DNA from: Planctomycetota bacterium
Lineage (GTDB): Bacteria > Planctomycetota > Phycisphaerae > Phycisphaerales > Phycisphaeraceae
Assembly (NCBI GenBank): GCA_016350165.1
Contig: CP066225.1
Span: forward strand, 372,001-436,000
DNA: 64,000 nucleotides
Direction of reading: 5' to 3'
Position numbers and translations under genes: made by a program. Positions 19,217 to 26,664 of this stretch are shown in pieces (within the stretch, counting starts at the first letter, position 1; each line of letters starts with the position of its first letter). The notes under the pieces are model-generated. The model saw nothing but the letters and a program-made list of their open reading frames with translations, did not search any database and was not told the origin of the DNA.

Positions 19217-19714
19217 ATGAAAGCTGAAACAAGTCGCAAATTCGTCGGAGCTTTCCTCCTCGGCATACTCATCTTCTTCGTACTCATCGCATACATCTTC
19301 ACCACAATCAATAACCAAACCAACGCCAAACAATTACGTGCACTACCAAACGGCGCTACCGTTATGGAGTACACCAATCCACATGGCGACCGAACAGTTA
19401 AATACGAAGGCATTGGCAGACCTGAAAGACTCTTCGTCTATTCACCAAATAGCCTTCATGAAGAGCTTTCAGAGATTGATTACAATCCCGACACTGGCAT
19501 ATTGATCTTTACCATCAAAAAACAAGCCGGCACTAAGATTGATATCTACCAGAAAAAATACCGCATCGAAGGTAAACAGCAACAGGTCACACTTCTCGGA
19601 GGCCAACCGCTTAACCCCGACGGAACCGCCAACATTCCTGTTGAACAAAGCGGTTCAAACGCACAAAAAAACGCGTTGCCACAAACTAAAATCCAAACTC
19701 CAGAAAAAGAATAA
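19217..19714 (+). CDS. membrane-anchored protein of unknown function
   Basis: About 165 residues. One N-terminal membrane helix (about 9-31, rich in L, I, F) anchors a soluble domain of about 130 residues, probably outside the cytoplasm, with beta-strand-like segments such as TVKYEGIGRPERLFVYS and a disordered polar tail. I recognise no family. I start at ATG 19217; a TTG two codons earlier is the alternative. It is followed by the GCGC-rich intergenic element rather than a simple terminator. Confidence 0.6.
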   Translation: MKAETSRKFVGAFLLGILIFFVLIAYIFTTINNQTNAKQLRALPNGATVMEYTNPHGDRTVKYEGIGRPERLFVYSPNSLHEELSEIDYNPDTGILIFTIKKQAGTKIDIYQKKYRIEGKQQQVTLLGGQPLNPDGTANIPVEQSGSNAQKNALPQTKIQTPEKE

Positions 19715-19736
19715 ACCCTCATTAAACGCGCTTTTA

Positions 19737-20061
19737 TGCGCACAAACGCGCCTGCATTTTGCGTGTTCGTGCGCAAAAATGCGCCCTTACACTTGAATAG
19801 ACGCGCGCACGGTACTATTTACAAACCTCACCGCTTTTATGCGCACCAACCCAAGTAAGTGCATTAAATCACTTAGCTTAGTGCTATCGATTCAATCTGT
19901 GATCAAATGAAACATTCAGTTTTTTCTGAATTCAAGAATCGCACGTTTTGGCTCAAAACAGCCAAAGAATCGCCAGAAACAGTCAGAAATCGTTAAGAAA
20001 TCAACAGTTTTGAGCAAAAATAAAAACCACTTTTCCAAACACTTCAAATTTCGTGCGCGCA
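19737..20061. repeat. GCGC-rich intergenic element, related to 47.9-48.2 kb
   Basis: Contains a long imperfect hairpin (19737-19775, arms TGCGCAC...GTGCGCA), further GCGC motifs, CTCAAAACAGCCAA (19952-19965), GTCAGAAATCGTT (19982-19994), CAGTTTTGAG (20005-20014) and TTTCGTGCGCGCA (20049-20061). The last three recur in the intergenic stretch near 48 kb (first two as reverse complements), and the first near 29575-29588. No gene fits here. It is probably one copy of a dispersed non-coding element of unknown role. Confidence 0.5.
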
Positions 20062-20080
20062 ACAATTCTTATATTAAAAA

Positions 20081-20110
20081 GCAAGGCATGCACTTAAGTG
20101 CATGCCTTGC
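20081..20110 (-). terminator. perfect 30-base palindrome, terminator of the PTP-tailed gene
   Basis: The 15-bp arms are perfect with no spacer (20081-20095 mirrored by 20096-20110). On the minus strand a TTTTT run follows, so it can end transcription of the gene whose stop is at 20155. Confidence 0.85.
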
Positions 20111-20154
20111 AGCATCTGCTTACTTTAAGCGGTTAATAGTGATTAATAAGTACT

Positions 20155-20973
20155 TTACGCTTTTACAAAATGTCGTCGACGCAGCAACAACATGCTAAGC
20201 GAAATCAATCCCGCCCCAGCAGCGGAAGGTGTCGGCACTACGATTGTTCCACCATTATCGATAAATTCACTGAGCGTCACAGTACCAACATCAACCAGAC
20301 CATATATCCCGCCATCAAGCGAAATCGGTCCGGAAGGTTCATCCAGATACGTGATCCCAATGTCGATTTCTTCCCAACCACCAAATCCGATGGAATGTAG
20401 ATCACCAAGCGCAACACCTTGTTCCAATGCAAATAATGATTCATCTGCAACAATACGTCCTTCTCTAAAGAAGTAATCATCGATATAGTTAAAATCATTA
20501 CCCGACGCATCACTACCAAGCGATTCATTGGTTACGCCCAAAGTATCGGATTCAAGCGGGAATGACCCTATTACTGCATAAGTCGTATTCGTATCAGTAA
20601 TAATTGGGTTATCAAGTTGATAGTATTCCCAATCCGTTGAGCCACTGACACCGGACACGGTTGCTAGTACTTCACCTGTATCGTAATTGTAAAGTGTTAC
20701 GGTTTCGGCATTGCCAGCATTGCCACTCCATTTAGCCAATTCGGTAATGAGGATATCCTCTTCTGCGACGGTGAAAGAATAACCAGCAGTCAAAGGTGTA
20801 TCGCTTGTACCTTGGTAGGCATACGGACTTTGATTACCGTTGGTGAAACCTCCACCTTTACCGAGTTGATAAAGTGTTTCAGCCTGTGTTTCGCCTGCGA
20901 TTGTCAGGCTTGACAAGGCAGCTGTTGTTGCAAATGCGGCAATTTTTTTGGGTCGCATTCTGTGCATTCTCAT
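20155..20973 (-). CDS. exported protein with PTP-type sorting tail
   Basis: 272 residues from ATG 20973. The signal peptide has a basic start (MRMHRMRPKK) and a hydrophobic core ending TQAE. The body is beta-rich, with segments such as GYSFTVAEEDILITELAKW that recall the jelly-roll-like DUF4082 type, but this is uncertain. The C-terminus has VPTPSA, a hydrophobic helix and RRRH, a sorting tail. AAAGGA lies 5 nt before the chosen start; the open frame to 21075 is unsupported. A perfect 30-base palindrome terminates it. Confidence 0.82.
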   Translation of the reverse strand: MRMHRMRPKKIAAFATTAALSSLTIAGETQAETLYQLGKGGGFTNGNQSPYAYQGTSDTPLTAGYSFTVAEEDILITELAKWSGNAGNAETVTLYNYDTGEVLATVSGVSGSTDWEYYQLDNPIITDTNTTYAVIGSFPLESDTLGVTNESLGSDASGNDFNYIDDYFFREGRIVADESLFALEQGVALGDLHSIGFGGWEEIDIGITYLDEPSGPISLDGGIYGLVDVGTVTLSEFIDNGGTIVVPTPSAAGAGLISLSMLLLRRRHFVKA

Positions 20974-21601
20974 AAAATCCTTTCTTTTGAAGACCATAAA
21001 GACGAACGATAACTTGGATCTCCTTGAAGTAAGATCGTTAGAACAAGTACGACTAACGTCGGAGGCATGACTCATATAATGGTGCTGCAGCCTAACCGTT
21101 CGTTAGATTTGTCTATTAATTTGGATGTAAAGAGTTGGTGCGTACACCGATCTGGTGTTTTAGAGATTTTATGGTGCTGAGTTTGGTGCAATCTTTCCCT
21201 TACCTTGGCGTTAATTAAAGCCCAGATATGTATCTTGACAATCGCCGAATAAAAATCGTCTGGTAGATGTCGTATCAAATGTCAGGGTTGGATGTTTTGA
21301 TACATATATAAACGACAGTAAACTCTGTTGTACATAGATTACAGAGTCTGGATAGCATCCAAGCTTTAGTATGATTTATTAAGTGAAACCATATATTGGG
21401 CTAGAAATATCCCAAGTATTTTCGACTGATATGACTTAACAAAGTAAATTCAGTGGTAATACGAAAACATAACTCATAATGTTATCAATACAAGTCGCGA
21501 CTATCACTAGATTAATATATCAGTGTGAGACTCACTTCATGTCAATTTCAACAACCAAAGTATGCCTTGGGTGTTTAGACGCTCAAATGATATATCTGAA
21601 T
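20974..21601. other. non-coding stretch upstream of the PTP-tailed gene
   Basis: No gene. It contains a small inverted repeat at 21144-21158 (ACACC-GATCT-GGTGT) carrying the same CCGATCT core as the sites at 16.7-16.9 kb, then about 440 AT-rich bases in which I see nothing further. Confidence 0.5.
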
Positions 21602-22816
21602 TTATGCGTTCCGTTTTTTACGTTGCATAATTAGCAAACCGGATACACCAAGTAGTATGAAAGATGCGGGTTCGGGGATTGTGGTGAAAGTAAATTGCTC
21701 TTCTGAGTAGTTGCCAACACTGTTGTATACACGAAGATCAAAGATGTGATCGCCTGCGATGATATTGTTCAGTTGAAAGTTAACTGTCTCTTCGTAATCG
21801 CCCCAAGCATAATCAAATGTACTCATATCAATCCATTCTTCGCCATCAAGACTGTATTGAGCGGCACTCAATGTGTTTATCGTGATGTCATCCATAAATG
21901 GGTTTGGGCTGGTCAATGGTGTGACATGTGCATCAAATGAAAGTTTAAAAATACCTTCCTCATAAGCGTTTGCGATAATGTTTTCGAGTGTGGGGAAAGT
22001 GTCGAGGATGTCGGGGATGTCATCGTTGTCTGTGTCTGTCCAACCTACTGCGTCGATTGTGCCTTCTGAAAGGACGTGGCTTGATGATCGGTTCATGAGT
22101 GCGGTATGAAAATTATTGTTATATGAACCGTCTTCATGTTTTTCAGCGTTCGTATTGTATGCGTAGAGGTATCCTGCCTGAACGCCTGTATGCTGATTTG
22201 AAGAAGCGTATTCATCGCGTGCACCGAAGATGTGGCCCATTTCATGTTTATATGTGTGATATGAATCATCATAAAAACCATTGGTGTATGGGCCATTGAC
22301 GTATGCACTGGCGCGGCCTGTGTATGGGCGGATGTATGAGGTGAATGACCAGTCAGTGTCGAACCGTTCACGCATGTCGTTGTTATATGTACGTGTTAGT
22401 GAGTAGCTACTGGTTGAGGTATAGGATGAATTAAGCCGTCTTAGGATGTCATCGAAATAATATGATTTGGAGTCGTCTGGAATTTCAACTATGTCTTCGC
22501 CATCAACTTCGACGAAGTTGAGTTGGATATCGAGCCATTGATTACCGGGTGCGAAACGGTTTTGAGCTTGAGTCTCCCACCATTGCGCAGCTTGCGTAAT
22601 GCGGTTTTTATGGTCGTTAATTTTAGATGTTGTCCAAGGTGTGGATGAATCTTCTGATTGAACGAAGAAAACATTCCAAACGTACGTGCCGAGCGCATAG
22701 CTGCTTGTGTCAGTGTTTTCTGCACCATATGGAGCGAATGCATTTGCGGTGATTGATAGTGAAGCACCTGCTAGACAGCAGGTTGCGAAATTGGTGATAG
22801 CCGTTCTGATAGCCAT
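21602..22816 (-). CDS. exported putative zinc metallopeptidase with PEP-CTERM tail
   Basis: 404 residues. A signal peptide (1-26, ending ANA) is followed by a domain with HEMGHIFGARDEY: His191, Glu192 and His195 form the HExxH zinc site, and Asp201 occupies the third-ligand position of the HExxHxxGxxD metzincin-like pattern. A calcium-type DTDNDDIPDILD stretch resembling a thrombospondin type-3 repeat follows near 265. The tail IPEPASFILLGVSGLLIMQR plus a basic end is a classical PEP-CTERM sorting signal. GGAGGG is 5 nt before ATG 22816. The enzyme likely acts at the cell surface; its substrate is unknown and activity is inferred from the motif. Confidence 0.82.
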   Translation of the reverse strand: MAIRTAITNFATCCLAGASLSITANAFAPYGAENTDTSSYALGTYVWNVFFVQSEDSSTPWTTSKINDHKNRITQAAQWWETQAQNRFAPGNQWLDIQLNFVEVDGEDIVEIPDDSKSYYFDDILRRLNSSYTSTSSYSLTRTYNNDMRERFDTDWSFTSYIRPYTGRASAYVNGPYTNGFYDDSYHTYKHEMGHIFGARDEYASSNQHTGVQAGYLYAYNTNAEKHEDGSYNNNFHTALMNRSSSHVLSEGTIDAVGWTDTDNDDIPDILDTFPTLENIIANAYEEGIFKLSFDAHVTPLTSPNPFMDDITINTLSAAQYSLDGEEWIDMSTFDYAWGDYEETVNFQLNNIIAGDHIFDLRVYNSVGNYSEEQFTFTTIPEPASFILLGVSGLLIMQRKKRNA

Positions 22817-22977
22817 TTTGCCCTCCGGATGATTTCGATTGAAAATACGATCAATGCTTCTTTATAGTGTGGCGTATTCTAATAATGCGTCAAGTCATAC
22901 ATGTTTTTAGATCAAAAAGCACTTTATACAGCATATTTTTCATTAACGATCTTTAGATAGCGAATGCTGCTAGTAAT

Positions 22978-23688
22978 TTAAGGAATTGCGATCTGATCCA
23001 TGACGTTAAAGAGTGGTTTATGATCAGCGAGGTCTTCGACAGCGTGGTCGGCGCCGGATTGTTTCAGTTGTTCGACAGTGAATGGGCCGGTGGCGACGGC
23101 GAAGGCATAACAGTCGTGGGCTTTGGCACAATCAACATCTTTGGGGGTGTCGCCGATGACTATGATGCGTTTAGGATTGGCTTTAACGCCGATGAGTGCT
23201 TCGTATTTTTGCATAGCTAGGAGTGTGAGATCGGGACGTGATTCTGCTTCGTCGCCACAAGCTGTGATCGCGAACCATGCGGGGTCGATGCCGATGGATT
23301 TTAGTTTGAGTTCTGCACCTTCGGTATAGTTTCCGGTGAGGAGGCCGAGCATAACGGGGGCACCAGATTGTGACATATGATTGAGACGATTAATGAGTTG
23401 CTCAATACCTTCATGTGCATGAACGTCGTGGTTTTCGAGTTCTTCTTGAAGTGCTTTAAGGTATGATTTTTTGAATGCTTCATGGTGATCGTGATGATCG
23501 TCGATGTTGTTATGTTCAGCTGTTTCGCGATAAATGATGGAGTCGAGGTTACCTGCAAATTGTACTTGCTTGATGGTGAAGTCATCGCCGAAGTGTTCTT
23601 TGGCTGAACGTGACCATGCTTTACCACCGGCGCCTTTTGCGTCGAGGATTGTGCCATCAATGTCGAATAGTAGAAGTGTATGGTGCAT
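22978..23688 (-). CDS. HAD-superfamily hydrolase, phosphoglycolate-phosphatase-like
   Basis: 236 residues. HAD motifs: DIDGT at residues 9-13 (nucleophile Asp9), LLTGNY near 118 (motif II Thr) and GDTPKDVDCAKAH near 176 (motif IV acidic pair). A helical cap region lies between motifs I and II, as in PGP-type subfamily I phosphatases. It probably dephosphorylates a small phosphorylated metabolite; phosphoglycolate is the family default, not shown here. Stands between the metallopeptidase and feoB, with no terminator recognised after it. Confidence 0.88.
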   Translation of the reverse strand: MHHTLLLFDIDGTILDAKGAGGKAWSRSAKEHFGDDFTIKQVQFAGNLDSIIYRETAEHNNIDDHHDHHEAFKKSYLKALQEELENHDVHAHEGIEQLINRLNHMSQSGAPVMLGLLTGNYTEGAELKLKSIGIDPAWFAITACGDEAESRPDLTLLAMQKYEALIGVKANPKRIIVIGDTPKDVDCAKAHDCYAFAVATGPFTVEQLKQSGADHAVEDLADHKPLFNVMDQIAIP

Positions 23689-23827
23689 GGTTTAAAGTGC
23701 TCACGGTTTGATTCTGTTTTGAGAGTGGATGTGTGGGAATGCGTTTTTGTGTGCTTATATGGTAGCGGGTTTAGAGTGGGATGTGGATGGTAGATTTTGG
23801 TTTTCTAAGAAGTGAGAAGCATGAAAA

Positions 23828-23851
23828 AAAGCTCGCCATCTGGCGAGCTTT
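23828..23851 (-). terminator. intrinsic terminator of feoAB
   Basis: Perfect 11-bp stem AAAGCTCGCCA / TGGCGAGCTTT with a 2-nt loop. A TTTTTTT run follows on the minus strand, 30 nt after the feoB stop. Confidence 0.92.
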
Positions 23852-23880
23852 AAGTGATTGTTTGTTTGGTGTCAGTTTTG

Positions 23881-25947
23881 TCAGCTAAAGAAGCTGATGG
23901 TCTGGTAGGTGATGAGCGCGAGACCGTAGGCGAGGACGGACATGTAACCGAGTTGGAAGAAGGCCCATTTCCAGCCGCCTGCTTCGCGTTTGGTGACTGC
24001 CTGAGTTGGAAGGCACTGCATTGCGAGGACGTAGAAGACGAGTAACGAGAATGAGGTTGCAGTCGTGAATACTCTGGAGCCATCTTCGCGTGTTTGTCTG
24101 TCAAGGACTTGGGCGAATCGGTCGCCATCTTCAGCAACTTCTTCACCGACGCCGTAAACGATGGCGAGGGTGGAGACGATGACTTCACGAGCGGCAAATG
24201 ATGAGAGAACACCGACATTGATCTGCCAATCGAAGCCGAGTGGGCGGAAGACTGGCTCGAAGATTTTGCCTGCTCGACCAGCTACTGAGTATGCGAGTTC
24301 TTCTTTGGCTTGGATGTGTTCGATCTGATTATTGAACTCTGCGACTGCTGTTTCGTCTGTCGTTTGAGTGATTTGCTGCTCGATTTGAGCGATACGTTGC
24401 TGTGCTACTGCAGATTCGCCGCCTTCTGGCATCTTTGGATAAGTCGATGCTGCCCAGAGAAGGATTGAGAGGACGAGGATGATGGTACCAGCTTTTTTGA
24501 CAAAAAGCTTTGCACGATCAAGTGTCAAAAGGGTTGCGGTCTTGATTGAAGGTCTACGGTATGAAGGAAGTTCAATAACGAGCGGGCGAGTGTCGCCTGG
24601 GAGGATGGTTTTCTTAAAGAGGAATGCCATGACGAGCGCGGCGATGATGCCGAGTGAGTATGCCCCGGTGAATGCGAGCCCTGCATAGACAGCATTGCCT
24701 GCAAAAAGGAGTGCAATGAGCATGACATAGACTGGGAGTCGTGCTGAGCAAGTGAGGAGTGGCAGAACGAGGATGGTGACAAGGCGATCACGACGATCCT
24801 CGATGATTTTGGTGGACATGATGGCGGGGATGGCACATGCGTGTGCTGAGAGCATTGGGACAAAGGCACGTCCGGGGAGGCCGACACGACGCATGAGACG
24901 GTCCATAACGAAAGCGGCACGCGCCATATAGCCGGTGTCTTCGAGGAGTGTGAGGAAAAAGAAGAGGATGAGGATCTGAGGGAGGAAGACGAGGACGCCG
25001 CCAACGCCACCGATTATGCCGTCAACAATGAGAGATTTGAGATCACCCTCACCGAGGAATGAGCCAACCCATGCACCGGCATAACCGAAACCTGCTTCGA
25101 TCATATCCATTGGGTATGTGGCGATTTGGAAGATGAGGATGAAGACGACGGCCATGACTGCAAAGAATGCAAAGATGCCGATGACTGGGTGTGTAAGAAT
25201 ACGGTCTATGGCCTCGGTCATCGGGCCATGTGTGTGATGTTCATTGTTAACGCCACAACGATCGGAGACTTGTTCAGCCCAATCGAAACGAGCAGCGTAT
25301 GGACACTCACAACATGAAGAGCACTCTTGGAGTGATTCAGGAGCGATTGCTGGCTTGTAGTGTTCGAGTGAAGTATCGATTGCTTGGCGGAGTTGTTCTA
25401 TACCGTCACCTGTACGTGCTGAAACAGGGATGACAGGGACGCCAAGATCTTTGGTGAGTGAATCGAGGTTGATTTTGGTCGGCAACTTTTGAGCGAGATC
25501 CCACATGTTCAGTGCGACGACGGTGGGGAGTCCCAGCTCGATCGTACGTGCAGCGAGATACAAGTTACGTTCAAGGTTGGTTGCATCGATGACGAGAAGT
25601 ACAAGATCGGGTTGAGTCATACCTTCGACACGGCCAAGTAAGACATCTTGTGCAACTTTTTCTTCTGGCGTAGCGGCATCTAAGCCATAAAGACCGGGGA
25701 GGTCGAGCAGTTCGGCGTCGCCGTGATTGAATTTCACACGAGCTGAACGGTGGTCGATGGTTGTGCCTGCAAAATTAGCGGTTTTTGCACGAAGACCCGA
25801 GAACTGGTTGAAGAGTGTCGTCTTACCAGCGTTTGGGTTGCCGACGAGAGCAATGACAGGCAGTTGCGGTTTGCGACTGTCATCATCAACAACAGGTAGT
25901 GAAACGGATGAGGTCACGTTCTTGTCCTTTGATCGGCCTAAAACCAT
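23881..25947 (-). CDS. feoB: ferrous iron transport protein B
   Basis: Inner-membrane Fe(II) transporter with an N-terminal G domain. 688 residues. G1 GNPNAGKT is at 36-43, the G3 DLPGLYGL and G4 NMWD motifs follow, and the C-terminal half has the two Gate-type repeats (LTCSARLPVYVM is the conserved Cys-containing core). Unusual is a cysteine-rich linker after the G domain: Cys209, Cys212, Cys213, Cys215 and Cys231 with a nearby EHHTHG. The start ATG 25947 has only a weak Shine-Dalgarno. It lies 81 nt after feoA and shares its promoter; a terminator follows. Confidence 0.95.
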   Translation of the reverse strand: MVLGRSKDKNVTSSVSLPVVDDDSRKPQLPVIALVGNPNAGKTTLFNQFSGLRAKTANFAGTTIDHRSARVKFNHGDAELLDLPGLYGLDAATPEEKVAQDVLLGRVEGMTQPDLVLLVIDATNLERNLYLAARTIELGLPTVVALNMWDLAQKLPTKINLDSLTKDLGVPVIPVSARTGDGIEQLRQAIDTSLEHYKPAIAPESLQECSSCCECPYAARFDWAEQVSDRCGVNNEHHTHGPMTEAIDRILTHPVIGIFAFFAVMAVVFILIFQIATYPMDMIEAGFGYAGAWVGSFLGEGDLKSLIVDGIIGGVGGVLVFLPQILILFFFLTLLEDTGYMARAAFVMDRLMRRVGLPGRAFVPMLSAHACAIPAIMSTKIIEDRRDRLVTILVLPLLTCSARLPVYVMLIALLFAGNAVYAGLAFTGAYSLGIIAALVMAFLFKKTILPGDTRPLVIELPSYRRPSIKTATLLTLDRAKLFVKKAGTIILVLSILLWAASTYPKMPEGGESAVAQQRIAQIEQQITQTTDETAVAEFNNQIEHIQAKEELAYSVAGRAGKIFEPVFRPLGFDWQINVGVLSSFAAREVIVSTLAIVYGVGEEVAEDGDRFAQVLDRQTREDGSRVFTTATSFSLLVFYVLAMQCLPTQAVTKREAGGWKWAFFQLGYMSVLAYGLALITYQTISFFS

Positions 25948-26028
25948 GGGTCACTTCTTTGCGGTAAGGCTGGGTATGAGTTGGTAAACACACACAAAAT
26001 TGATAAATGGAATCGGTAACAGATGCGA

Positions 26029-26322
26029 TTAGCACTTCTTGCCAGAGGAACAGCAAGGCTCTGCATAAACACGTTTTGCGAGACGAGCCGAGACGCCGAT
26101 GCGAACGCCGACAACTTTGAGGATGAGTGGGTCGCCGGCTTGTATGAGCTGAATGCGACGGCCCTGACAGATGCCCATGGATTTGAGACGTGCGATGTCA
26201 TCATGTGATGCATCGACGTACTTGATTTCAGCGACCTGATGTGTTTTGAGCTGGTGCATGGGAGTGAGGCCGGTGAGATCCGGCGTGTCAGGTGCTGGTG
26301 TTGGTGAGACTGTCTGGGACAT
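26029..26322 (-). CDS. feoA: ferrous iron transport protein A
   Basis: Small SH3-like cytoplasmic partner of FeoB. 97 residues. The family core is in IARLKSMGICQGRRIQLIQA and a late RIGVSARLAKRVYAE segment. The N-terminal 25 residues are a Pro/Thr-rich extension, and the C-terminus ends in a Cys pair and a last Cys (CCSSGKKC), which could bind metal. GGAG lies 7 nt before ATG 26322; a TTG one codon earlier is dismissed. First gene of feoAB. Confidence 0.92.
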   Translation of the reverse strand: MSQTVSPTPAPDTPDLTGLTPMHQLKTHQVAEIKYVDASHDDIARLKSMGICQGRRIQLIQAGDPLILKVVGVRIGVSARLAKRVYAEPCCSSGKKC

Positions 26323-26352
26323 CAAAAAGCTCCAATTTTGGAAGCGGCTGAT

Positions 26353-26364
26353 ATGTGATCACAT
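26353..26364. promoter_or_regulatory. perfect 12-base palindrome in the feoA leader
   Basis: ATGTGATCACAT lies between the Fur-like box and the feoA start. It resembles a compact CRP-type core without the usual spacer. A regulator is not identifiable. Confidence 0.35.
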
Positions 26365-26388
26365 GTGACTAACATATCTAATTGAAAT

Positions 26389-26403
26389 TGAGAACCGTTC
26401 TCA
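26389..26403. promoter_or_regulatory. Fur-like operator of feoAB
   Basis: Perfect 7-1-7 palindrome TGAGAAC-C-GTTCTCA, the same layout as the Fur box TGATAAT-N-ATTATCA. It starts one base downstream of the -10 element (26405-26410) on the minus strand, where a bound repressor would block transcription. A degraded second copy (TGCGAAT-G-GTTCTCA, 26462-26476) lies upstream of the -35. Iron repression is inferred from position and layout. Confidence 0.65.
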
Positions 26404-26404
26404 T

Positions 26405-26433
26405 AATATAGAAATGAAGAATCGCCTCTGCAA
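26405..26433 (-). promoter_or_regulatory. sigma-70-type promoter of feoAB
   Basis: On the minus strand: -35 TTGCAG (26433-26428), 17-nt spacer, -10 TATATT (26410-26405). The Fur-like box starts just after the -10. Confidence 0.6.
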
Positions 26434-26611
26434 GCTGATACGTGGGTTTACTTTGATTTTTTGCGAATGGTTCTCAAAAACGTGGATAAATCTCACATAA
26501 GCTGAAGATTTTGAGAAAATGATGGGGTTAGAATCAGGAAAATTCAAATCATGAGCAGGATTAGCTGATTAACAATCGCTAAGAATATGATAATAATGCA
26601 CTTAACAAAAA

Positions 26612-26636
26612 AACTGGCATGTATGACATGCCAGTT
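26612..26636 (-). terminator. intrinsic terminator of the large TPR protein gene
   Basis: Perfect 10-bp stem AACTGGCATG / CATGCCAGTT, TATGA loop, and a TTTTTTT run on the minus strand. Confidence 0.92.
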
Positions 26637-26664
26637 GCGATAGCTTTGTTATGAGGTCTTCAGA

